The notes beneath the pieces are model-generated. The model was not told where the DNA came from, ran no database searches, and was given only the letters and a program-made list of their open reading frames with translations. This document shows, piece after piece, positions 44,472 through 51,822 of a DNA stretch of 64,000 nt. How positions within the stretch are numbered: position 1 is the stretch's first letter; each line of letters starts with the position of its first letter. Source of the DNA: Spartobacteria bacterium (GTDB taxonomy: Bacteria > Verrucomicrobiota > Verrucomicrobiia > Chthoniobacterales > UBA10450); the NCBI GenBank assembly GCA_003167555.1, contig PMSN01000011.1, positions 434,001 through 498,000 on the forward strand, read 5' to 3'. The position numbers and the translations under genes were made by a program.

Positions 44472-44669
44472 TTACATGTAATTCAGCGCGCCGCAGCGCC
44501 AGCACGTAAACCACGACCAGTTGCCATGCACATAATTGCCGGCGCCGTCATTCCAGCATGTGTAAAGGAGCCGTCTGTGGCGACCACCCGCCTCAGCGCC
44601 GTCGGCTTCCTTTTCGGCGCCAGACCCACCTTCCTTGTCCGGCTTACTGCCTGTTTTTTCATCAGCCAT
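44472..44669 (-). CDS. Small Cys/Trp-rich protein, 65 residues
   Basis: From ATG 44669 (MADEKTGSKPDKEGGSG) the protein has a charged N-terminus (EKEADGAEAGG) and a compact C-terminus built of two similar units: YTCWNDGAGNYVHGNW and FTCWRCGALNYM. The units share CW-x-x-G-A-x-N-Y. Three cysteines (CW-ND, CWRC) could bind zinc. There is no signal peptide. The earlier in-frame ATG (44795) would add 42 residues with no clear character, and an AT-rich stretch precedes 44669 without Shine-Dalgarno sequence. I recognise no family. It lies between comM and a cyclophilin. Confidence 0.55.
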   Translation of the reverse strand: MADEKTGSKPDKEGGSGAEKEADGAEAGGRHRRLLYTCWNDGAGNYVHGNWSWFTCWRCGALNYM

Positions 44670-44848
44670 AATTTGATTTTTCGTTTGTTTATTTTGTAGT
44701 TGCTTCGCCCTCCCACGCACCCGCGTGGCGGCGAACTTCATTTTTGGCAAACCCGCCCGTGACAGGCAAGCACTTCGTTGCGGCCGCGCTGGCATTCTCC
44801 TTCGTTTTCTGGCGTGATGGAGCCTGAACCGGGATTCCGAAGGGAGCG

Positions 44849-45544
44849 ATGCAAGTAAACAAATTTCTTCAAGTCGCGTGCCGCATCTTTCGCCTCTTTA
44901 TTTTCGCGACCCTCATTGCGGCCACGGCGCGCGAGTTGGCGGCGCAGGAAAACGCCGAGTCGCGCCTGAGCGATCCTCGTCTTGCTTTCTGGAAAGAAAC
45001 CGCGCCGGAAGTTTTTCGGGCGAAGTTTCAAACCAGCAAAGGCGATTTCATTATCGAAGCGCATCGCGACTGGGCGCCGCGCGGTGCGGATCGTTTTTTC
45101 AATCTCGTGCGCTCTGGTTTCTTCGATGATTCCCGTTTCTTCCGCGTCCGCGCCGGCTTCATCGCGCAGTTCGGCATCGCGGGCGACGCGACTGTCGCTA
45201 CCCGCTGGAGAAGTGAAGCGATCTCCGACGATCCCGTGCGCCAAAGCAACACGCGCGCCTTTGTCTCCTATGCGATGACCGGTCCTGACGCGCGCACGAC
45301 GCAGCTCTTCATTAATCTCTCCGATAACTCGCGCCTCGATCGGGAAGGCTTTGCGCCGATCGGCCGCGTGATCGAGGGGATGGAGATTGTCGATCAGCTT
45401 TACTCAGGTTACGGCGAAGATGCCGGCGGCGGAATGCGAGGCGGCAAGCAGGATAAACTTTTCGCTGAAGGCAATCGTTATCTCGATCGCGAGTTTCCGA
45501 AGCTGGACAAAATTGTGAAGGCCGTTATCTGGAATCCGCGGTGA
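44849..45544 (+). CDS. Exported cyclophilin-type peptidyl-prolyl isomerase
   Basis: 231 residues behind a good ribosome site (AAGGGAGCG). The signal peptide is LFIFATLIAATARELAAQ. The cyclophilin fold shows FQTSKGDFIIEAHRDWAPRGADRFFNLVRSGFFDDSRFFRV, with the catalytic Arg in RFFRV. Then come AFVSYAMTGPDARTTQLFINLSDNSRLD and GFAPIGRVIEGMEIVDQLY. It should speed proline isomerisation of periplasmic proteins. The C-terminus adds NRYLDREFPKLDKIVKA. It is followed 6 bases later by the M20 peptidase gene, so both are likely co-transcribed. Confidence 0.93.
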   Translation: MQVNKFLQVACRIFRLFIFATLIAATARELAAQENAESRLSDPRLAFWKETAPEVFRAKFQTSKGDFIIEAHRDWAPRGADRFFNLVRSGFFDDSRFFRVRAGFIAQFGIAGDATVATRWRSEAISDDPVRQSNTRAFVSYAMTGPDARTTQLFINLSDNSRLDREGFAPIGRVIEGMEIVDQLYSGYGEDAGGGMRGGKQDKLFAEGNRYLDREFPKLDKIVKAVIWNPR

Positions 45545-45550
45545 AGCGAT

Positions 45551-47065
45551 ATGAGCAGGCGCATTCTTCCCTTCATTTCTCTTCTTGGCCTGGCGACCTT
45601 TTGTTCGGCCGAACCGGCCACCGTCGGCAAACAAACGCGCGCCTGGCGCGCACAACATGAGAAGGAAATCCTCGCGGAGTTCGCGGACCTTTTAGCGATC
45701 CCAAACATCGCGGGCGACCGGCCGAACATTGAGCGCAACGTGAAAGCGATCCGCGCGCTGTTGGAAAAGCGCGGCATCGCGGTGCAGGTCCTCACGATCG
45801 ACGGCGCGTCACCGATCGTGGTGGGAGATGTTCGTGTTCCGGAATCTCACCGGACCATCGCCTTCTACGCGCACTATGATGGGCAGCCGGTCGACGCGTC
45901 GCGCTGGACGAGCGATCCGTGGAAGCCGGTGATGCGGGATGGCAACGCGCGGGAAGTCGAGTGGCGCGCGGCGAAGTCGATCGATCCCGAGTGGCGCCTT
46001 TACGCGCGCTCTTCCGGCGACGACAAAACGCCGATCATCGGAATGCTGGCCGCGCTCGACGCGTTGCATGCTGCTGGGATGAAACCAGCCGTCAATCTTC
46101 GCTTCATCTTCGAAGGTGAAGAAGAAGCCGGTTCACCGCACCTCGCCGATTACCTGACGAAATATCCCGAACAATTGCGCCCGACGGCGTGGATACTTTG
46201 CGACGGGCCGGTCCATCAAAGCCGGCGGATGGAACTTTCCTTCGGCGCGAGGGGTACGCTGGGACTCGACCTAACGACCTTCGGGCCGGTGAAAGGTTTG
46301 CATGACGGTCATTACGGAAACTGGGTGCCGAATCCGATCGTTAGGTTAACGCACCTGCTAGACTCGATGCGGGACGAGAACGGCAAAATTCTGATCGCCG
46401 GATTTTACGATGACGTGAAAGCACCCACGGAATCGGAACGTGCCGCGCTCGCCAGAATTCCGGACGTTGAGCCTGCGTTGCGCCGCGAATTCCAGATCGC
46501 CGCGACGGAGGGCGACGCGAAACCATTGAATGACTTGCTGATGCTTCCCGCCTTGAATGTCCGCGGCATCGAGTCGGGTCACGTGGGTGCGGACGCATCG
46601 AACACCATTCAGACCGAAGCTCACGCCTCGATCGATTTCCGTCTCGTTCCACCGGAAACACCTGAATCGGTGAAAGCGCTCGTCGAGCGGCACATTGAGT
46701 CGCAAGGCTACAAGATTGTGCGCGAGCCGCCGGATTCGTCCATGCGGCTTCAGCATCCGAAGATTGTGAAAGTCGCATGGGGCAGTGGTTATCCGCCGGG
46801 CCGGACCGCGCTCGATCTTCCTCTCTCGCTGGAAATCGCTGAGATCATGACGAAGGCGGGCCACGAACCGATCCGTCTCCCGACCGCGGGTGGCAGCATT
46901 CCAATGTATCTGTTTCAACAGCCGAACAACACGCCGGTGATCGGTTTGCCGATCGCAAATCACGACGACAATCAACACGCCGCCGACGAGAACATCCGCC
47001 TGCAAAATCTTTGGGACGGGATCGAAGTCTTCGCGTGTCTCTTCACGCATTTAGGCGCTGACTGA
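45551..47065 (+). CDS. Exported M20-family metallopeptidase
   Basis: 504 residues with a signal peptide (RRILPFISLLGLATFCSAE). The M20 metal site is visible: AFYAHYDGQPV (first metal His, catalytic Asp), ARSSGDDKTPI (bridging Asp), FEGEEEAGSPHL (catalytic and metal Glu), ILCDGPV and, at the end, GLPIANHDDNQHAADENIRL (second metal His). A dimerisation lid lies between. Such enzymes cleave dipeptides or remove acyl groups from amino acids. It shares a transcript with the cyclophilin, and 38 bases later the response regulator begins. Confidence 0.93.
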   Translation: MSRRILPFISLLGLATFCSAEPATVGKQTRAWRAQHEKEILAEFADLLAIPNIAGDRPNIERNVKAIRALLEKRGIAVQVLTIDGASPIVVGDVRVPESHRTIAFYAHYDGQPVDASRWTSDPWKPVMRDGNAREVEWRAAKSIDPEWRLYARSSGDDKTPIIGMLAALDALHAAGMKPAVNLRFIFEGEEEAGSPHLADYLTKYPEQLRPTAWILCDGPVHQSRRMELSFGARGTLGLDLTTFGPVKGLHDGHYGNWVPNPIVRLTHLLDSMRDENGKILIAGFYDDVKAPTESERAALARIPDVEPALRREFQIAATEGDAKPLNDLLMLPALNVRGIESGHVGADASNTIQTEAHASIDFRLVPPETPESVKALVERHIESQGYKIVREPPDSSMRLQHPKIVKVAWGSGYPPGRTALDLPLSLEIAEIMTKAGHEPIRLPTAGGSIPMYLFQQPNNTPVIGLPIANHDDNQHAADENIRLQNLWDGIEVFACLFTHLGAD

Positions 47066-47103
47066 TTGACAGCGCGGGCGAAACGCGGTTCATCAGTTAA
47101 CCG

Positions 47104-48450
47104 ATGAGCAGGATCCTGATCGCGGACGACCAGAGTGATGTGCTGGAAGCGTTGCGCATTTTGCTCAAGGGCGAAGGGCATCAGACCGACTCGGTGACTT
47201 CGCTCGCAGGGATTTTCCAATCGCTCGAGAAACGCGATTACGCGCTGCTCATCATGGATCTCAATTACACGCGCGACACGACTTCGGGTCAGGAAGGACT
47301 CGAGGTCATCCCGCGGATTCAAGCGGTCGACAACACGCTGCCAATCGTGGTCATGACGGCGTGGGCGACGATCGATCTCGCGGTGGAAGCGATGAAACGC
47401 GGCGCGCGCGATTTTATTCCGAAGCCGTGGGACAACGAGCGGCTGCTCTCGATCGTGCGCACCCAGATCGAGCTGGCGGGCGCGCTGCGCAAAGGCCGGC
47501 GCCTCGAGGCGGCGAATCAATTGTTGCGGGGCAACGCGCCGAACATCATCGCCGAATCGCCGCGAATGCGGCCGGTGCTGGAACTGATTTCGCGGGTCGC
47601 GCCGTCGGACGCGAACGTGCTCATCACGGGCGAGAACGGGACGGGCAAGGGCCTGGTTGCGCGCGCGCTGCATGCGCTTTCGCAGCGGGCGTCGCATAGC
47701 ATGATCACGGTGAACATGGGCGGGTTGTCCGAGGGGATTTTCGAGAGCGAATTGTTCGGCCACGTGAAGGGCGCGTTCACCGATGCGAAGACGGACCGCG
47801 CCGGGCGGTTCGAGCTGGCGGACGAGAGCACGCTCTTCATGGACGAGATCGCGAACGTGCCGATGAATCAGCAGGCGAAATTATTGCGCGTGATAGAGAC
47901 AGGCGAGTTCGAGCGCGTCGGTTCTTCGAAAACGTTGCATGCGAACGTGCGGATCGTTTCCGCGACGAATTCGAATGCGCACGAGGAAGTGGCCGCGGGC
48001 CGGTTCCGGCAGGACCTGCTCTTTCGCTTGAACACGATCGAGATCGCGCTGCCGCCTTTGCGCGAGCGGCGCGAAGACATTATGCCGCTGGCGAATAATT
48101 TTCTCCGCCAGCACGCGAAGCGTTACCGGAAAACACTGACCGGGTTCGAAGAAGCGGCGCGCGATGTTTTGATGCAGCATCAGTTCCCGGGGAATGTCCG
48201 CGAGCTCGATCACGTGGTGGAGCGCGCCGTCCTGATGACGCAAGGCCAACAGGTGAAGGCGAACGATCTTGGCCTAACGAGTGGAAGAGACGACTCGCCG
48301 CGCCTCGAAGATATGAGTCTCGAGGAAGTGGAATCGTTCCTGATCAAGAAGGCGCTTTCCCGCTTCGACGGCAACGCGCGCAAGGCCGCGGAAGCGTTGG
48401 GGCTGAGCCGGAGCGCGTTTTATCGACGGCTTCAGCAGTATGGACTCTAG
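47104..48450 (+). CDS. NtrC-family sigma-54-dependent response regulator
   Basis: 448 residues with three domains. The receiver (1-120) has acidic DD at 8-9, phospho-acceptor Asp52 in LLIMDLNYT, the Thr in VVMTAW and Lys in PKPW. The AAA+ domain (about 150-375) has Walker A GENGTGKG at 176-183, Walker B STLFMDEIA, and the sigma-54 loop at 223-228, which reads GAFTDA instead of GAFTGA. The C-terminal Fis-type helix-turn-helix is RKAAEALGLSRSAFYRRLQ. It should activate RpoN promoters when phosphorylated by the kinase encoded 45 bases downstream. A perfect sigma-54 promoter lies at 51327. Confidence 0.95.
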   Translation: MSRILIADDQSDVLEALRILLKGEGHQTDSVTSLAGIFQSLEKRDYALLIMDLNYTRDTTSGQEGLEVIPRIQAVDNTLPIVVMTAWATIDLAVEAMKRGARDFIPKPWDNERLLSIVRTQIELAGALRKGRRLEAANQLLRGNAPNIIAESPRMRPVLELISRVAPSDANVLITGENGTGKGLVARALHALSQRASHSMITVNMGGLSEGIFESELFGHVKGAFTDAKTDRAGRFELADESTLFMDEIANVPMNQQAKLLRVIETGEFERVGSSKTLHANVRIVSATNSNAHEEVAAGRFRQDLLFRLNTIEIALPPLRERREDIMPLANNFLRQHAKRYRKTLTGFEEAARDVLMQHQFPGNVRELDHVVERAVLMTQGQQVKANDLGLTSGRDDSPRLEDMSLEEVESFLIKKALSRFDGNARKAAEALGLSRSAFYRRLQQYGL

Positions 48451-48495
48451 ACGCGAAGGCGTCGCTCGATCGCGGCGCGGGCGCCGCGTGCGTGC

Positions 48496-49827
48496 ATGAA
48501 ACCTGTCAAGAAACTGCGTCATCGGCTGACGCACGAAGGCCGGCTGAGCTGGCTCACGCTGGCGGCGGCGGCGCCGGCGCTCCTCGTCGCGCTTGTTCTC
48601 CTCTGGTTCGGCGATCACACGGCGAAAGTGCAATGGACGCTCACGCTCTTGATCGCGGGTTTCGGACTGGGCTTTCTTCTCAGCGCGCGCGAACACGTCA
48701 TCCGACCGCTCCAGACAATGACGAACCTGCTCGCCGCGTTACGCGAGGGTGATTATTCCATTCGGGCCCGCGGTGCGCGCGTCGATGACGCTCTCGGCGA
48801 GGCGCTGCTGGAAATAAATGCGCTGGGCGAAACGCTCCGCTTGCAGCGCCTCGGCGCATTCGAAGCGACCGCGCTGCTGCGAACGATCATGGCCGAAATC
48901 GACGTGGCTGTTTTCACCTTCGATCCCGAGCGGCGTCTGCGTTTGGTCAATCGCGCGGGCGAGGATCTGTTGGGACAGCCGATGGACAAATTGCTCGGCC
49001 GCCGCGCGAAGGACCTTGGACTGGAAGTTTGTTTGGACGCGGACCAGGATGCGCCGTTGACGCTCAGTTTTCCGGGAGGCTCGGGACGCTGGGGCGTGCG
49101 CCGAAGTTCTTTCCGCGAACGCGGGCTGCCGCACGAACTGCTCGTGTTGACGGATCTCAGCCGCACCCTCCGCGAAGAGGAGCGCAATGCGTGGCAGAGA
49201 CTCGTGCGCGTGATCGGGCACGAGATGAATAATTCGCTCGCGCCGATCAAATCCATCGCGGGCAGTCTGGAGAGTTTGATCCGGCGCGATCCGCCGCCGG
49301 CCGATTGGCGCGACGATGCCCGGAGCGGATTGAATATCATCGCGACGCGCGCGGAATCGCTCAGCCGTTTCATGCAGGCTTATGCGCGGCTGGCGCGCCT
49401 GCCTCCGCCGCAAAAGGAAACGATCGATCTGGGTGAACTGGTGAGACGCGTGGCTTCTCTCGAGACCCGGCTTCCGGTGCGAGTCGTGCCAGCGCCGGAC
49501 GTGACAATCCAAGGCGACGCGGCGCAGTTGGAACAATTGTTGATTAACATTCTGCACAACGCCGCGGAAGCTTCGCTGGAAACGGCCGGGACGGTGACGA
49601 CCGGCTGGCGCGACATGGTGGAATGCGTGGAAGTTTTTGTCCGCGACACTGGGCCGGGCATCATGAATCCGACAAATTTGTTCGTTCCATTTTTCACGAC
49701 GAAACCGGGTGGCTCAGGAATTGGTCTGGCCCTGAGCAGGCAAATCGCGGAAGCGCATGGCGGTTCTTTGACGCTGGTGAATCGGGTCGGGCCCGGTTGC
49801 GAAGCGCTCTTGCGTCTGCCGAAGTAA
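48496..49827 (+). CDS. Membrane sensor histidine kinase (NtrY-like)
   Basis: 443 residues. Two N-terminal helices (LTLAAAAPALLVALVLLWF, TLTLLIAGFGLGFLLSA) have hardly any loop between them, so sensing is probably in the membrane or cytoplasm. A HAMP segment (IRPLQTMTNLLAALREGDYS) follows, then a PAS-like domain (DVAVFTFDPERRLRLVNRAGEDLLG). The dimerisation helix has His242 in VIGHEMNNSLAPIKS, and the ATPase has LINILHNAAEAS, RDTGPGI, FFTTKPGGSGIGLALSRQIAEAHGG. It is the partner of the NtrC-type regulator upstream. A repeat and an IS remnant follow its stop. Confidence 0.93.
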   Translation: MKPVKKLRHRLTHEGRLSWLTLAAAAPALLVALVLLWFGDHTAKVQWTLTLLIAGFGLGFLLSAREHVIRPLQTMTNLLAALREGDYSIRARGARVDDALGEALLEINALGETLRLQRLGAFEATALLRTIMAEIDVAVFTFDPERRLRLVNRAGEDLLGQPMDKLLGRRAKDLGLEVCLDADQDAPLTLSFPGGSGRWGVRRSSFRERGLPHELLVLTDLSRTLREEERNAWQRLVRVIGHEMNNSLAPIKSIAGSLESLIRRDPPPADWRDDARSGLNIIATRAESLSRFMQAYARLARLPPPQKETIDLGELVRRVASLETRLPVRVVPAPDVTIQGDAAQLEQLLINILHNAAEASLETAGTVTTGWRDMVECVEVFVRDTGPGIMNPTNLFVPFFTTKPGGSGIGLALSRQIAEAHGGSLTLVNRVGPGCEALLRLPK

Positions 49828-49836
49828 ACAGACTTC

Positions 49837-49929
49837 GTCATCCTGAGCGCAGCGAAGCGGAGTCGAAGGATCCCGCCAAGTTACCTTTAAGGCAGCATCA
49901 CGGGATTCCTCGACTTCGCTCGGAATGAC
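49837..49929. repeat. Diverged copy of the GTCATCC-GAGCG inverted doublet
   Basis: The left arm begins GTCATCCTGAGCGCAGCGAA and the right arm ends CGACTTCGCTCGGAATGAC. The arms are partly diverged, and the left contains an extra AGCGAAGCGG segment. It directly abuts the transposase remnant on its right. Confidence 0.8.
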
Positions 49930-49942
49930 GGCGGCAAATCGC

Positions 49943-50071
49943 GATTATCATCTGGACGAGCTTGAGCATCGGTTTAACAATCGGACAAATAAATATCTGT
50001 TTCGGGAGACGCTCTTGAAATTGGTAAAGGCTGAGAAGTTGCCATACGCAGAACTCACGAAGGCAGCTTAG
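49943..50071 (+). pseudogene. C-terminal remnant of an IS1595/ISXO2-type transposase
   Basis: A 42-codon frame reads DYHLDELEHRFNNRTNKYLF followed by RETLLKLVKAEKLPYAELTKAA and a TAG. This fits the C-terminal signature of IS1595-family DDE transposases (HLDE-x-x-RFNNR-x-x-x-LF-x-TL-x-x-LV-x-x-x-x-L-Y-x-LT). The catalytic domain, the start and the left end of the element are gone; the repeat at 49837-49929 takes their place. The last 17 bases overlap the end of the convergent gene 50055-51137. Confidence 0.7.
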
Positions 50072-51137
50072 ACCTAAGCTCGCTAATTATGCGGGTTAGA
50101 TATGCCGCAATCGCATGTAGACGGTCGCAAGGCTCACTGCGGGTGCGAGACCATTCTTCTTTGTCGTCAGCGGTGAAATCCTCGGGAAACTCAACCACTC
50201 GTGCGGGAGGCGGCATCTTAACGATCTCGTTAAATCGATCGACATATTCTGGAGTAGTCTTGCGAAGGAACTGTCGAATCTTTTCGAATAGGTCGTTTTG
50301 TTCTGCCAACGGCAGAGGCGAGGCCAAACAGGCGAATACATCAAGCAGCGAATGCACCTCAAACAGAAACTCAGTCAGAGATTCAATTGGAGTCTTGTTT
50401 TCGTCGCCAGTTAATCCTTTGATCTTCGCGATAAGCTCACCTAGGCGTTTTACTCGCCCCCACAGAAATCTGAGTGTCGAGCACTGCTCGTTTGTTGCAT
50501 TGTCGAGACACGCGTGTTCTCGGAGCACTCTTTCTATTCTTTGGCAGTCAGCAAAATTCCAATTCTCTTTGAATTTGGCCCAATCCTGAAGGGAGATATG
50601 GTCTTCAAGTATTTCTTGCTTAACAGATGCTATCGCCTTGTCGTTCCATGCGACTGCTTCCGTGAACCTCGGAAGTGTTGCTCCTTTGCACTGGAATAAT
50701 GTCGCCATGTGGTTGCCTTCCGTATAAAGTGCGTCCAATTCGTCTAAGGCGATAATTAGCGGATTGTGTCGTGCCTGCTGTAAAGCAGCGCTCTCTTCCT
50801 CTAATTCTCTGATTCGCGCTAGCGCGGCGGCTAACCTGCGCTTCGGAATCGCATAGAAACATTGGACAAAAAACACTCCGGCAAACAGCGCAAAAGTTGC
50901 AAGCAAGCCCCATCCAGCACCGCTTAACGCGCGCATCATATCGTCCTTGGATTGCGCGCCGAACTGCCATTCCAACCACGCGCCGAGACCGGGGCCAAGT
51001 AGCGCACAAATAAACGCTGGAACTCGGTTCTCGATAACGAAGTGCCACGCACATTTGAGCGACTCTCGGCAAAGGGTCGCAAAGTATTTATCCACGACTT
51101 CGCCGGAGGCGGGTTGTGAGCTTTGTTTCTGGGGCAT
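50055..51137 (-). CDS. Membrane-anchored coiled-coil protein of unknown function
   Basis: 360 residues from ATG 51137 (MPQKQSSQPASGEVVDKYF). Two membrane helices lie at about 28-55 and 70-92 (VPAFICALLGPGLGAW, LLATFALFAGVFFVQCFYA). A coiled coil follows (RLAAALARIRELEEESAALQ), then a helical cytoplasmic domain with several Cys and Trp (LQDWAKFKENWNFADCQRIE, LRFLWGRVKRLGELIAK). No known motif is found. The gene is visibly less GC-rich than its neighbours, which suggests recent acquisition. It lies between the two-component system and the operon that the system probably controls, on the opposite strand. The frame opens at 51290, but that start would cover the palindrome at 51210 of the divergent operon. 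Confidence 0.7.
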   Translation of the reverse strand: MPQKQSSQPASGEVVDKYFATLCRESLKCAWHFVIENRVPAFICALLGPGLGAWLEWQFGAQSKDDMMRALSGAGWGLLATFALFAGVFFVQCFYAIPKRRLAAALARIRELEEESAALQQARHNPLIIALDELDALYTEGNHMATLFQCKGATLPRFTEAVAWNDKAIASVKQEILEDHISLQDWAKFKENWNFADCQRIERVLREHACLDNATNEQCSTLRFLWGRVKRLGELIAKIKGLTGDENKTPIESLTEFLFEVHSLLDVFACLASPLPLAEQNDLFEKIRQFLRKTTPEYVDRFNEIVKMPPPARVVEFPEDFTADDKEEWSRTRSEPCDRLHAIAAYLTRIISELRSKLPS

Positions 51138-51209
51138 CGGGCTTTTCTCTCCGATGAGAACGCTCGCATTGCTGCGGGTTGCGTCAAAGGCATAATCCCG
51201 CCCAGTTTC

Positions 51210-51229
51210 CTGTCCCACAATCGGGACAG
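51210..51229 (+). promoter_or_regulatory. Candidate activator site for the NtrC-type regulator
   Basis: CTGTCCC (51210-51216) and GGGACAG (51223-51229) form a perfect 7-base inverted repeat with a 6-base spacer. Its centre lies about 130 bases before the inferred start of transcription at 51353, a normal distance for the binding site of a sigma-54 activator. Confidence 0.55.
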
Positions 51230-51326
51230 TGGAATCCCACAAGCGAAGCTTTTCCGGGTCGACGGCGTTTTCAACGCTCGTTCCAAACACGTAACTGCGA
51301 GTGTGTTAGGACTTTGTTTCCACCCG

Positions 51327-51342
51327 TGGCACGGCCATTGCA
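51327..51342 (+). promoter_or_regulatory. Sigma-54 (RpoN) -24/-12 promoter
   Basis: TGGCACGGCCATTGCA matches the consensus TGGCACG-N4-TTGC at every fixed base. The GG doublet is at 51328-51329 and the GC at 51340-51341, twelve bases apart as required. Transcription should begin near 51353, 64 bases before the first gene of the adaptor-ATPase-permease operon. An NtrC-type activator is encoded nearby. Confidence 0.85.
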
Positions 51343-51416
51343 ATAGCTTCGCCGCGACAAGACAAAATTTGAATCCAAACGAGATGCGGACCGCATCTCA
51401 CAGGAAAGACAAGAAT

Positions 51417-51731
51417 ATGAAATCACCCATCCAGTTCAACGAAAAGAGTCGCCGCGATTCAAACGAGCGCGGCGCACGTGGACACTCCGCGTTCCCGAAA
51501 ACGGACTGCAACTATCACGCCGCCTCGATTTCGAACGTGGGCGGTCGCTGCTTCGGCTCGCGCCGGCCGTCGTTCCGTTCCATCAGCCAGGATTATTTTA
51601 AGAACGAAGCGCGCCAGAGTTATGCGGGCGAAGCCGCTCTGTTTTGCGTGATTGTGTTGACAGCCGCGTTGCCTTTGCTCGACAGCGCGCAGGCTCTCGT
51701 GCAGTTGGTTCGCTCCGTCGGAGTTCTTTAA
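51417..51731 (+). CDS. Small membrane protein, first gene of the efflux operon
   Basis: 104 residues from ATG 51417, preceded by AGGAAAG at a good distance. The N-terminal 70 residues are polar (SPIQFNEKSRRDSNERGARG, ASISNVGGRCFGSRRPSFRS). Near the C-terminus is one hydrophobic helix (AALFCVIVLTAALPLLDSAQ). I recognise no family. It begins 64 bases after the predicted sigma-54 start, and the adaptor gene starts 91 bases after its stop, so it may be an accessory subunit or regulator of the transporter. The frame is open upstream but passes over the promoter. Confidence 0.65.
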   Translation: MKSPIQFNEKSRRDSNERGARGHSAFPKTDCNYHAASISNVGGRCFGSRRPSFRSISQDYFKNEARQSYAGEAALFCVIVLTAALPLLDSAQALVQLVRSVGVL

Positions 51732-51822
51732 GCAAGCGATCACCGCGATGAGACAAAGCTCGGAAGTGAAGGCTGAAACTACTATTGTGCGGCCGAGTGG
51801 CTTTACTCATAGCACCTCAAGT

